Positions 1 to 9,727 of a DNA stretch of 22,948 nt are shown piece by piece (the first letter of the stretch is position 1; each line of letters begins with the position of its first letter). The notes under the pieces are model-generated. The model had not been told where the DNA came from, searched no databases, and saw nothing but the letters and a program-made list of their open reading frames with translations. The position numbers were made by a program, and so were the translations under genes. The DNA lies in contig JAYMTF010001517.1 of assembly GCA_036897485.1 (NCBI GenBank), positions 1 to 22,948 on the forward strand. Direction: 5' to 3'. This DNA is from Pelargonium nanum (Eukaryota; Streptophyta; Magnoliopsida; Geraniales; Geraniaceae).

Positions 1-502
1 ATATATATATAATAAAAAGTCTACCTAATGTGTATATACATATTTGTGTAATTGTATGGATACCTTGTGATGTCATGTATGGAGTAGATGTCCATATGAC
101 TAAATATCCATTAAGCAACAGTGAAAGTTCACAATATGACACATGACATGGAGTCATTAAAGTGATAAGGTTTCACTAAAATATATTAACAAACAAGTTG
201 CACAAGCATTTTCATGATACTAAATTGCCCATAATTGCCTCTTTTTCCTTTTCATAACCTTTTTTATTTCATAAAATACTCTTTAACTAGTCAGACATCA
301 AACCAAATTAAGTATCATCTAGATTCTCTACCTTTCTTGTGCCAATTGTGCAATAAGTTGCAGACCCATTATTTGATATGCAAAATCATTTAGTAATATA
401 TATCACATAACACCAAACTTTGATGATCATAGTTTTGTTTTATGCTAAGGAGACCTCTTTTTGGATTGGAACAAAAGTGTTGTTAAATTCTCTAACCCTA
501 AA
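1..502. other. AT-rich intergenic DNA, no gene seen
   Basis: The stretch opens with a short AT dinucleotide run and continues as AT-rich sequence with stop codons in all frames. No open frame, RNA gene or recognisable element could be supported. It is distal upstream DNA of the LOR gene and ends where the tandem repeat array starts. Confidence 0.6.
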
Positions 503-1038
503 CTATCAAGTGGTATAAGATATGTTGTATTCAAAACTATGCACGTCGGTCGAATCATACACGAGTTAGAGAAGCAAAACACGTTAGAATATGCAGCTAT
601 ATTGAGATTTTAAATCTTAACTTCAGATTTTAGTTGAGTTCATTGGTCTTCTATTATGATATTAGAGACTATACATAGATCAAGTGCAAAATGAAACTGT
701 CACGTGGTACAAAATAGTGTTCAATACGTTGCATGTCGAATCATATGTGACTTAAAGAAACAAAACACGTGAAGAGTATGAGTTGATACTAAGTCTTCAG
801 ACTTCAGCTGCCACATTAAGATTTTAGTTGAGTTAGTGAACTAAGATGAGCAAAATAAATCTGTCAAGTGGTATATTATTGTGTTCAACACACAACACGT
901 CAAATCATATGTAGAGACATGTTAGGGTATAAAGTTATATAAGTATTAAGTTTTTAGTAGTCAACTTAAATTCTTAGTTGAATTTGTCATCTAACACGAT
1001 ATCATAGTCTATACATCAATCACGTGCAAACGTTAAAT
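503..1038. repeat. Three degenerate tandem repeat units upstream of the LOR gene
   Basis: Three head-to-tail units can be aligned by eye: 503-696, 697-860 and 861-1038. Each opens with a version of CTRTCAMGTGGTAY. This is followed by a CGTCGAATCATA-like block, then ATTTTAGTTGAGTT, then (units 1 and 3) CTATACAT and a CA(A/C)GTGCAAA block. Unit 2 lacks roughly 30 bp near its end. The units are diverged, so the duplication is old. They contain CACGTG palindromes at 701-706, 766-771 and 1021-1026. The array ends about 90 bp upstream of the TATA box, so it forms the proximal promoter region. Whether it derives from a mobile element is not visible. Confidence 0.75.
1021..1026. promoter_or_regulatory. 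G-box (CACGTG) proximal to the LOR gene
   Basis: This is a perfect CACGTG palindrome about 100 bp upstream of the TATA box. Two more lie at 701-706 and 766-771. CACGTG is the core bound by plant bHLH and bZIP factors. Three copies in about 330 bp of AT-rich DNA suggests, without proving, light, abscisic acid or stress-hormone input to the downstream gene. Confidence 0.4.
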
Positions 1039-1124
1039 CGAATAACTCAAAAACTTGAACTATTATTAACGACGTGAGACTGTGTTAGCATGTAGTAACA
1101 ACTATGTCAAGCTTTTTTGAAACA

Positions 1125-1134
1125 TATATAAATA
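1125..1134 (+). promoter_or_regulatory. TATA box of the LOR gene
   Basis: The sequence TATATAAATA is a near-consensus plant TATA box. Transcription would be expected about 30 bp downstream, near 1155. That puts the in-frame ATG at 1154 at or before the transcript start and favours the ATG at 1181 as the initiator. Confidence 0.65.
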
Positions 1135-1180
1135 CCACTAGACCTCATAGACCATGACAAGTTTTAGCTTCATCTTGGAG

Positions 1181-2343
1181 ATGGCCAAGGTTCACCCCAA
1201 AACCCTAGTTCCTTCATCTTCTTGCTACTTGAGCTCTAAACAAGAAACTTTCACAATATGGATGAAGTCTTTGGTGATGAGTGGGAAAGGTTGCACTGTG
1301 TATGACTCAACTGGTCATATTGTGTTTAGGGTTGACAATTACAGCTACAACTGCAGCAACAAGGTGCATCTCATGGATCTTAGAGGCAAGGTCTTGTTCA
1401 CAATACTAAGAAAAAAGGTATAAAAAAAATTGATTTTTATTATATATCTATTTTAGGTAACAGATTTCTGGAATGTCGTGTAATGATTTCAACAAAAGGC
1501 AAAGATAAATCAATGGGTTGTGGCTCAGTCGACAACGCAGACTGAGATTGTGGGAAGAGTTATCGAGTTCGATCCCCACTAAACACACCTATAAGGAGGG
1601 GGTGACGAACCTTAACTGTGACTAAATCCCGAGCTATTTTCAGCAACGAACTTTTATCTGTCTCTTACCAAATTTTTGTGCAGAAATTTATGTTGTTTGG
1701 GCTATGGAAGGGCTATAGAACAGCTGTTGATAGAGAGGATAGTTGGGAAGGACAAAAACCAGGTTTTCAAGTTGAAAAGGTGTTGGGGATTTTGAGAACA
1801 GATTCATCACAGTGTGATGTGACTGAGGGTTTGGACAAGAATCAACTAAACCTTTACAAGATTGAAAGCTGGGATGGACAAAAATCAGTGTGCAAGATTG
1901 TCAACGAGTATGGGGCACTTGTGGCAGAGGTGAGAATTAGAATGCATAACCGTCAATTTAGATCCGAATATACGGACATCGAAAATTTGTCCGTACTCCG
2001 CAGATCATTTTGCAAGCTCTAGTTAGCAAAATGGGCCGCGAGCTAGGCCCAAAAAGTTTACATATATACCGGGTCATTGTTTGTTAGCATGTGATTGATT
2101 ATATTGGGTTAAATATGCGATGACCCGCTTTACTAGATTGAACTAAAATTAATTATTTTGACGGATAATTTAAGAGTTAACCTATGATTTTTTTGGTGAT
2201 GAACACAGGTGAAGAGAAAACAATCAGCTTGTGGAGTTTTGTTAGGAGAAGATGTGTTGACCATGGTGGTGGAGCCTTCCATTGACCAGTCTTTGATCAT
2301 GGGCCTTGTTGTCACACTTAGTCTCATCAACTCCAAAATGTAA
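1181..2343 (+). CDS. LURP-one-related (LOR) family protein
   Basis: Three exons: 1181-1417, 1684-1929 and 2209-2343. All junctions are GT-AG in phase 0, giving 205 aa, a normal length for this family. The start MAKVHP resembles family N-termini and has G at -3 and +4; an in-frame ATG at 1154 would add nine residues but seems to lie upstream of the transcript. Family features seen are the early TVYDSTGHIVFRVDNY strand region, the LMDLRGKVLFTI strand with its basic end (about 60-79), a WKGYR segment opening exon 2, and the C-terminal block DQSLIMGLVVTLSLIN. Known of the family: a tubby-like beta-barrel fold; the founder LURP1 is needed for basal defence against an oomycete in Arabidopsis. The biochemical activity is unknown. 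Intron 1 carries a SINE remnant and intron 2 several hairpins. The exact LOR paralogue is not assignable. Confidence 0.9.
1512..1636 (+). mobile_element. tRNA-derived SINE remnant in LOR intron 1
   Basis: A tRNA-like head carries an A box (TGGCTCAGTCGA, 1521-1532) and a B box (GAGTTCGATCC, 1565-1575). It is followed by the same body as the SINE at 2637-2857: GTGGGAAGAG, AACACACCT and CTTAAC blocks appear in the same order. Similarity fades after about 1636, so the 3' half is lost or diverged. No target-site duplication could be seen. It lies in sense orientation, ending about 50 bp before the exon 2 acceptor. The acceptor stem and cloverleaf are not intact, so this is not a working tRNA gene. 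Confidence 0.75.
1971..2127. repeat. Nested short inverted repeats in LOR intron 2
   Basis: Several hairpin-capable pairs are packed into the 279-bp intron: TACGGACA at 1971-1978 with TGTCCGTA at 1988-1995, a GGGCC/GGCCC pair around 2031-2050, and CGGGTCAT at 2070-2077 with ATGACCCG at 2120-2127. The arms are short (5-8 bp) but perfect. They may be a decayed fold-back element or chance structure; nothing protein-coding is present. Confidence 0.4.
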
Positions 2344-2553
2344 ACAACTCTTTTGTAAAATCTAATGCATAAATGGCAAAGTTTTGGTCCTTTTGGAGCT
2401 TTTTGGAGAACTAGTTTGACTTTTAATGGCATCTATTTCAAATTTTCTTTCACCATATTGTAACTTCTATTGATGGATATGACCACAATGATCCTATCTA
2501 TGCATGTTGTTTACTAGTTTTGTGGAATGTCAATATTGCTTATAGGCTTGTAG

Positions 2554-2638
2554 CTTACAAGCTCCAAGTCTTAGAACATAGAAAGGATTGTCCCTTACAA
2601 GCTCCAAGTCTTAGAACATAGAAAGGATTGTCCCTTAC
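2554..2638. repeat. 40-bp tandem duplication
   Basis: Two identical 40-bp copies (2554-2593 and 2594-2633) plus a 5-bp start of a third. Because the copies are identical, the duplication is recent. The end of the second copy doubles as the left target site of the adjacent SINE. Confidence 0.9.
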
Positions 2639-2857
2639 CCACTGGGTGTGGCGCAGTTGGTGCGTTGGGGCTGCGTGAGTGGGAAGAGCTCTTGAGTTCG
2701 ATCCTCACATAACACACCTGTGAGGGAGAGGTGAGAAATCCTTAACCCTATGACCAAGCCTCGAATGAGAATTAGTCTGGGTATGGTCAAATGGCTTAAA
2801 GGTGCATATCGCGAAAGTGCGAGCCTGCTCAGGAACCCCATGGTTTAAACCGAAAAA
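2637..2857 (+). mobile_element. tRNA-derived SINE with target-site duplication
   Basis: The head has a near-perfect RNA polymerase III A box (TGGCGCAGTTGG, 2649-2660) and B box (GAGTTCGATCC, 2694-2704). A body of about 150 bp ends in GGTTTAAACCG and a short A run. It is flanked by 15-bp direct repeats, AAAGGATTGTCCCTT at 2622-2636 and AAAGGATTATCCCTT at 2858-2872, differing at one base. This is the signature of LINE-machinery retrotransposition. It codes for no protein. The copy in LOR intron 1 is a relative. I do not assign a named SINE family. Confidence 0.88.
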
Positions 2858-2872
2858 AAAGGATTATCCCTT

Positions 2873-3460
2873 CATGTGCTTCTCATAAGAGTTAACAATT
2901 TGGTATCAAATATGTGACCCGACACGAATACAACACAAATTAATTGTATGTTTATACGACATGTTAATAATCATGTTGTACTTGAACTGGAGAACTCAAC
3001 GCAATTATTAACTTGTGTGTGTTAAATTTGTATAACACGTACGACGAGATAGCATGATTAAGCGTCACATGTAAATATCATATATGGGAGTGAATTTAGT
3101 ATTGTCTAGTTTCACGTTAAGTTTCGCACCGACAATGTATCAAATTCCACTGATAATCTAACTTTACTTCTTTTTTTCGCAAGAATAGTCTAATTTTACT
3201 TATTTTTCGTATTGATAAATATTTGTAAATTTGTTAATAAATTTATACAAATTCCACAAATAATTCTCCATAAAACAAAGTGCACAATGAATTGAACTGA
3301 AAACTAAAATGAAAACAATCTAAAATGTATGAAAAGATCAAAACACCGTCGTTTCAGCTCATTTCATTGTCACTTCAATAACATTTGATACACCGACTTT
3401 ACCGTAATCTCCGAACCGGCCGATTCGGTTCCGTTATTTTCTCATTCGTTCACAGTCAAC
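2873..3460. other. Intergenic DNA with a degenerate CGACACGAA-type repeat
   Basis: Positions about 2915-3065 contain phrases such as CCCGACACGAATACAACAC and TATACGACATG, which resemble an old dispersed plant repeat. Similar wording recurs at 9415-9560 and 11800-12165. The rest is AT-rich. Promoter sequence of the eIF2B-alpha gene probably occupies about 3300-3500, including an AAAACACCGTCGTTT word of the kind common in plant promoters. No TATA box stands out. Confidence 0.4.
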
Positions 3461-3461
3461 A

Positions 3462-3540
3462 TTTTCCCGAGAAAGTGACAATTACAGCTATCGGTTAAAT
3501 ATAGTTTTCCCGAGAAAGTGAAAATTTTCCCGAGAATGTG
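3462..3540. repeat. Three direct repeats of TTTTCCCGAGAAAGTG at the eIF2B-alpha start
   Basis: Copies lie at 3462-3477, 3505-3520 and 3525-3540. The third differs by one A-to-T change, reading GAGAATGTG, and that change creates the ATG at 3536. The repeats sit in the probable 5' leader or proximal promoter. They could be a repeated regulatory site or a local slippage product. Confidence 0.7.
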
Positions 3541-6509
3541 GTGGAGATCAGCTTCTTTCATCCTGGACAAACAGGACCAAAACGACGCCGTCGGAGAGAA
3601 TCCAGATAGCTTCTCACTCTCCTCCCCGCACTCGTCCATGGCGGATACCATGCAAAACCCTAACCCTAAAATCTCCGCCTACTATCAGACGAGGGCGGCG
3701 CACCACGGCGTCGTCACCACCGATTGGCTCGCGCAGGCCCAAGCCACCGTCGGGATCCACCTCCCGCCGGAGGCTGAGGGCAGGGCCACCACCGGCTCCG
3801 GAAAGCCCTTCAATGTCGTCGACGAGTTCAATAGCTGGCGGAAACAGCCTGACCTGGCGGAGGCAGTCGCGGCGATTCGTTCTCTGGCGGCGGTGATTAG
3901 GAACAGTGAAGCCACCACTATGATGGAGCTTGAAATCGAGCTCAAGAAAGCTTCGGACTCTCTCAAAGTATGTAAATTGGATTCAATTTTGATCAGAATT
4001 TAGCTAAAGTTAGCATTTTGAATAAATACCCCAAAACAGTTCTGGCAGAAAGTTCTAGAATCTAACCAATTGGAATTTGGTTTGTGTATATGGATTGTGT
4101 TCCTCATTGATATTTGAGTACCTGTGCGTTAATGGTATTGACATTTTCTTTTTTTCGAAAACATAGTTATAACTGAATTGTTGGTTCTACGGATCTGTAG
4201 CTTCTGACCTTCTGTGATTGTGACGCCATTGTTAATGATGGGTAGATTAAACACTATTTACAATAGAGTAGAGGTTGAGGGATTGGTTTCGTTAGCATAC
4301 TAAGTTCATAACAGATTTTGGTTTTCCGAGAGAAACTGTAACAGGAAATTGGGTTTCAATATTCATACTAGTGTAGCTCTGTTCTAGACTCGTTTTTGTA
4401 ATTTGTGATGAGGTCGACTCTAGTATTGACTTGTATAGAAACTCAAGTTAGGTGGAATCTATTAGTTTAGTGTAGGTGGAGGATAGGTAGTGCTTTTATT
4501 TTCGAGGAACTTTCAGAAATTCCATGCTGTTGGATGTGGCGAGACAGTTATAGGGTTTTCAGCTATGAAGTAGTGTGGACTGTGGGTGGATATGTTATGG
4601 GAAGGGTTGCCCTGTCAAGTGAGTAGTTTGAATAATCTACACGGTTCATGTAAGAGGAATATTGAGTTGATGAATTTGTTGAGGCAAGACGTGCCATACT
4701 TGGTCGAAGTCTTAGATTGGGGCAATTCAAATGTGTTATGTTGCGTGATATCTTTGGAAGAGGAATTCATTCCCACAAGGATTCATGGAAGTGAAAGCTT
4801 TATTATGGGAATTTAGGTGGAACAAGGGACAGAATAGATGGCAAATACTGTTATAATTTTTACCTGTTAGCAATATTGTAGGCGCCGGTGGATATAGATC
4901 CTAATTTGGCCATATGTGCACTGCTTCGTAAGTCATTTTAGTAGTATCAAGTTATGATTCACTTTATTCTTTCGTCTTTGATTGTTATCACCTCTTTGTA
5001 TCTTCTGCCCTCAACAATATGAACGTTATTGATTTGGCATCAAGTAATCACTTGTTGGAAGTAGAGATAAAGAAATTTAAGTTTCATATTCTTGTATTAT
5101 CATTCAAGACAAATGATTGGTTGTATGTGTGGTTTTAGTCGTGGGATACAACTTCCATTTCTTTGACGGCCGGCTGTGATTTGTTCATGCGGTACGTAAC
5201 TAGAACTTCAGCTTTAGAATATGAGGACTTCAATGCAGCCAAGTCCCGCTTAATTGAACGTGCAGAGAAAATAGGGGAAATATCTTTTAAGGTATGTATC
5301 GTTAGCTAATTATGGTTCTTCATAGTGATTGTTCTGTTACAATTTTAGTTTTAAATCAGCATCCATCAACAAATATTACCGAAATTTCCTCACGTTCCAG
5401 GCGCGCAGGATCATTGCGATGCTCAGTCAAGATTTTATATCTGATGGTTGTACTATTTTGGTGCATGGTTTCTCCAGAGTTGTTTTGGAAGTTCTGAAGA
5501 CAGCAGCTCAAAATAAGAAACTGTTTCGTGTTTTCTGCACAGGTTCAGCATCAAAATCCTCTCACTTGCATAGCTTTTTCTGAACTGTGTTAGTTCGGAT
5601 ACCTTAACATCTAATCTGAACATTTGATTAAGCATCAGAGGTTCACAAAACCGTATTTCCTGATAGCCGTTTAGATTTGTGGAATGGAAAATTGATATCA
5701 TAGCTGAAAGCATATTCTGTCAATTTGTCCACCATCTGAACATTTAATTAACTAGATGCATTTGGCAGAAGAACTTGAATAATGCTACCTTCACTTCATA
5801 TAATGGCAGTTTATATTGTTCTTCTCAGCATATAGTGTATTCCTATTCTGCTTCGGGAAATCATATGCTGCTTTTAGTTCTCAGATAATTGGTGCATCTT
5901 TCACTTTCAATCTATCAGTCCTGGGAAATCTACTAGAGCTCAAACATTTTCCATGCTCTAAAATGCAGAGGGAAGGCCCGACAGAACAGGATTACGACTG
6001 TCCAATGAATTGGCGAAGCTTGATGTTCCCGTGAAGCTCCTAATAGATTCTGCAGTGGCATATAGCATGGACGAAGTTGACATGGTATTTGTAGGGGCCG
6101 ATGGGATGGTCGAAAGTGGAGGCATAATTAACATGATGGGTACGTACCAGATTGCACTTGTAGCACACAGTATGCACAAACCAGTTTACGTGGCTGCTGA
6201 GAGCTACAAGGTACACTCTCCTTGATCCTCTATAATCCGTCAAGTATATGAATATAGACTCATTAGCAAGTCCCAAACATTTACCTTTGTATTGCATTAC
6301 AGTTTGCACGTCTTTATCCATTGGATCAGAAAGACTTGGCCCCTGCCTTGCGCCCCATTGATTTTGGGGTGCCCATCCCTTCCAAAGTCGAGGTGGAGAG
6401 ATCTGCTCGGGATTACACGCCCCCTCAGTATCTGACCCTACTCTTTACAGATCTCGGTGTCCTCACTCCATCTGTGGTCAGCGACGAGCTCATTCAGCTA
6501 TACTTGTAA
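3536..6509 (+). CDS. Translation initiation factor eIF2B subunit alpha
   Basis: Five exons: 3536-3967, 5139-5291, 5401-5542, 5969-6210 and 6303-6509. All are GT-AG with continuous frame, giving 391 aa. An in-frame ATG at 3638 would give 357 aa; the longer start has A at -3 and fits the family's length better. eIF2B is the guanine nucleotide exchange factor that recharges eIF2 with GTP in the cytosol; the alpha subunit is regulatory and senses phosphorylated eIF2. Exons 2-5 read as a typical IF-2B (isomerase-like fold) domain: SWDTTSISLTAGCDLFMRYV (145 onward), LVHGFSRVVLEVL in exon 3, EGRPDRTG (243-250), VGADGMVESGGIINMMGTYQ (284-303) and the C-terminal LFTDLGVLTPSVVSDELIQLYL. Intron 1 is long (1,171 bp) and codes for nothing convincing. 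The stop TAA overlaps a GTAAGT donor-like sequence, but the conserved C-terminus supports stopping there. Confidence 0.95.
3654..3670 (+). promoter_or_regulatory. Telo-box (AAACCCTAACCCTAAA) in eIF2B-alpha exon 1
   Basis: The telomere-like sequence AAAACCCTAACCCTAAA lies just after the second possible ATG (3638) and encodes part of MQNPNPK. Telo-boxes are known in 5' regions of plant translation and ribosomal-protein genes. Here it is coding if either ATG is used, so a regulatory role is inference. Confidence 0.45.
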
Positions 6510-9137
6510 GTGGTTATAATTTTCTTTTCATTTTTGAAGATAGAAACTTTCCTTTAGGTTTTTAAACGATGCTCGAATCCATGATCCTTTCATTTTCTTA
6601 TGAGAATTTGAACAAGCGAGTTTCTGGTTATTCTATCAACTTGTCATTTCGAAGATCTTTACTCTTTAATACAAAGTGCCTGACTTCAGTTTTTTCTTTT
6701 CAACTTCTGGCCCTGTTTTTAAAGTAATCTTGATTCTCTTTGTCTCCATGATACTCTCTGTAAAAATAGCAATCTGTAAAAGCAAATGTTTCTACAAATT
6801 ATGTGGAAACGAATAATAAGCCCAAAACACCATTTAAACAACCTCAAAATGTTCCAGAACAACGTACATCATGGTCGGAGGCTTTGAATTTTGCTCGTAG
6901 GCTCGTTTCGAGTGCGCCGATTAAATTTCACCATGTTCGGAGCACACAACCATATGACCCATTTTTCTCTCTCTAGATTCTCTCTGCTATCACCTGCATC
7001 AGGACTCTCAAGCCAAAATTAATTAATTACATTAGCATCTTTGGTTTCCCAAGCTTTACTCTTATCCTTGGCTTGAGTTATAATATTATTGGATTCCCAG
7101 TTCCCAAACATACACAGATGCACATGAAAGAAAAATCATGAAACATGACTTTTAGTATTGTCTTATTCATAAGATATTTTAAGTATTTTATGAAAACATT
7201 TGGACAGATTCCATAAATATGTGGATAGATTCTTCATCCTTGCTTTGATACATTTGTTTTTGATATGCCTCTTAGATAAAAATATTCCAATGATAATTTA
7301 TTGTGAATTAACAGGAAAAAACTAGGAATTTTGAGATTGAGACTTCTCCATCAACTTTCTATGATAAAATTTATGCATATCTTCAACATATTTGCACTTT
7401 TAAAAAGATGGAATAAAACCATTATGTTTGCACTTAGGATTTGTTAAGTGCTTGAGTAAAGTATACTTTTTAAAAGGATAGAATAAGAACATTGTTTTTT
7501 CAATTAGGCTTAAGAAAATATTATATAACTTATATTTGTTAGGTAGATCAGATAAAGTAAATAGTTATCAAAGATTTATCCTTCATTTTTATTTAAAGAA
7601 TTTACTGTATTAGTTCCTTTGTAACTTGTTTATTGTTAACCTTGGTGAAGGTTATTTGTTATGCACATAAGAACATGCACTTAAACTTGACCTTTTAGAT
7701 TCATATCCTTGAATACATGTTTATTACTTCATCTGTCTCAAAATGAGTTCCGAGTCAGTCTTGAATTCATTTCAAAATGAGTATCTTCTTTCTATTTTAG
7801 AAAGTTAGTTATCGATGGATTACTAATAGTACCTATATATCAAGTTAGTTTGTATCACTTAAGTTTGTTAGAGCACGTGTATGAGGATATGAAAGGAGAT
7901 GTCTATATCACTAACTAATTTTTTTAATTTCTAGTGAGTATTTGTATGGCATGTTTATACTAGTATGTGACTTAAGCAGTCTCGCAAACTTTCTAATGAA
8001 TCTGAACTAAATCGGAGGTGTCTCCGGTGAAATCCCTCCTATACTAAAATCAAGCATATATTAAAAAGAAATAAGATGTTTCAAGCAATAATGGCTTTCA
8101 CCCATGTTTCGTGTTTTGGAGAAACGTTCAGTTTACATACGGTTAGAAATGACATGAAAATGGGTGAATATGAGGGCTTGCGGAGTCTCCTTTTTGTTGG
8201 TAGGTCGGGCATTCTTGAAGAATGACCTTCGTTTCGAGTATATATTGTTTAGATAAGATGACCTGTTTTTCACGCCATTATCCTCAACTCGATGTTTGAT
8301 TTTGTTGGAGTTCGTCGTGCCTCTGTTTAGTTCATGGCGTTTTTGGGAGGACACCTCTATAAGTGGAGTTTCTCCTCACGCTTGGGGCTTCGTTCTTCTG
8401 AGTTTGAGCTTTGACTTTTTTTGTATAACATTAAATTGTAACATGTCTAATCTCACTGCCCGTGCATGACTTTATGCACAACTCATATACGAGCATGTTC
8501 TTGCAAACAACTGTCAAAACTAAATAAACAAATAGTGACTTCTAATTTAGAAGTTGATCGTAGACTCAGATGAGTGATAATAACAGAAAAGACTTACAAG
8601 TCACCGTTGCTATCGTTTTACTAGACTGTACACAAGATTTTTACCTCAACTTTTTCCTCAAAATAGTTAAACTATGCATTTCACTTTCCATTAACATCTC
8701 AATAATTGAAGCCACCAAGAAATGAACAAACTACAAGCATGGATTATTACAAACCTTTCATTTTCTTAATCAAATATGTTTTGTTTTTTTGTTTCCTTTT
8801 ACATGGTTGGATCCAACAAATGTGGGCCCCAAATCCTTAATGTTGAAAGATGCATAGTTGTCAACACTTTCTTTTTGTTTTGTTTTGTTCAAATTGTCAG
8901 ACATATCATGATTTCTCACTTTTTATATTTAAATTTTATCGAATAAAATAAAATAACTCTCAACGTTTAAAGTGATAGAGATTAGACTAAAAACAAGTAG
9001 TTGGGCCAACTAAAGTTGAAAAAAATAAGTTTTTGATTGATTAATTAATCAATTATTCCATTATTGTGTGATGGAACCATTTAGGTAACTTCATGACAAA
9101 CATATAATATACAAACGCGGTTAATTATATATAAAAA
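6510..9137. other. Long AT-rich intergenic region, no gene supported
   Basis: The first few hundred bases must hold the eIF2B-alpha 3' UTR. Beyond that, stop codons are dense in every frame and no exon of a known family was found. Around 7735-7765 a phrase (CATCTGTCTCAAAATGAGT) resembles the end of Stowaway-type MITEs, but no matching inverted end was found. Around 8300-8420 the composition is less AT-rich without a readable product. A 70-bp degenerate tandem repeat lies at 7397-7513. Confidence 0.5.
7397..7513. repeat. Degenerate tandem repeat, period about 69 bp
   Basis: Unit 1 (7397-7442) and unit 2 (7465-7513) share a block of the form CTTTTTAAAARGATRGAATAARAMCATT followed by an ACTTAGG/AATTAGG end. 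The match is imperfect and AT-rich, so the duplication is old and of unknown role. Confidence 0.5.
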
Positions 9138-9240
9138 TAAACAGATTGAAGCATGTGACCAATAAGAAAATCAACCAAATATTAGAAAGAAAAAAATGTC
9201 ATTTTCGAAATATTTTTTTATTGGTAAAGATTTTATTTTA
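9138..9240. repeat. CCAAT-containing duplicated segment, copy 1
   Basis: This shares ordered blocks with 9586-9680: GATTGAAGCATGTGACCAATAA, then an A-rich section, then ATGTCATTTT, AAATATT and a TTTTATTTTATTTTA tract. The 22-nt core differs from copy 2 at one base. The copies lie in the same orientation about 450 bp apart, and each carries a CCAAT motif. Confidence 0.75.
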
Positions 9241-9585
9241 TTTTATTTTAATATGACCTTGCAATTAAAGAAATAATTTGAGATACTCAACAAGTCCAAG
9301 ACACACATTTAAGAGTTACACCAAAGAATTAATATATAAATAATTAGTTAGCCTATTGTTAATACGTTCTTTTTGAAACATAATTATATTAAACTGTTAC
9401 ATTTGCGATATCTAATTATATTTGGTCTGTCACATCAAACGTATTATGATGTATTGTGTCAAATGTGTTATGTTTGTCATACTGGTCACATAGTGTTCGT
9501 GTTATTTATTCATAAGCGTGTGTCATGTATGTATTTAGTGTTATTAGTTACAACATCAAATTTACAAATGTTGTGAATATTTTTA
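9241..9585. other. Spacer between the duplicated segments
   Basis: This AT-rich DNA has a stretch at about 9415-9560 with GTGTTCGTGTT-like words and a chance open frame. The wording resembles the degenerate repeat seen near 2915 and 11800. No gene is supported. Confidence 0.35.
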
Positions 9586-9680
9586 AAAAACAAATTGAAG
9601 CATGTGACCAATAAAAATATATTCCAAAGATTAAAAAAAACATGTCATTTTAAAGATATTTTATTTTATTTTATTGCTAG
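9586..9680. repeat. CCAAT-containing duplicated segment, copy 2
   Basis: This is the partner of 9138-9240. Its core AATTGAAGCATGTGACCAATAA (9592-9613) is followed by CATGTCATTTT and a TTTTATTTTATTTTA tract. It ends about 140 bp upstream of the FLZ start codon, so it is promoter-proximal, whereas copy 1 is distal. Confidence 0.75.
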
Positions 9681-9727
9681 TGACTTTAGTCTTTATCTCA
9701 ATGTGATATTGTGGGCACACAAAATGC

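Noticed and set aside
1512..2857. Two tRNA-like sequences with A and B boxes as tRNA genes
   Set aside because: Neither has a pairing acceptor stem or full cloverleaf, and both continue into a shared body, one with target-site duplications. They are SINEs.
4586..4816. 76-codon open frame in eIF2B-alpha intron 1
   Set aside because: It lies wholly in the intron between two exons joined by conserved protein sequence, has no family match, and stops occur just outside it. Chance frame.
6500..6512. GTAAGT donor overlapping the eIF2B-alpha stop codon, suggesting a further exon
   Set aside because: The protein already ends in the family's conserved C-terminus, and no plausible continuing exon was found downstream.
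7735..7765. Stowaway MITE-like end
   Set aside because: Only one end-like phrase was found; no inverted partner or TA target duplication could be located within several hundred bases.
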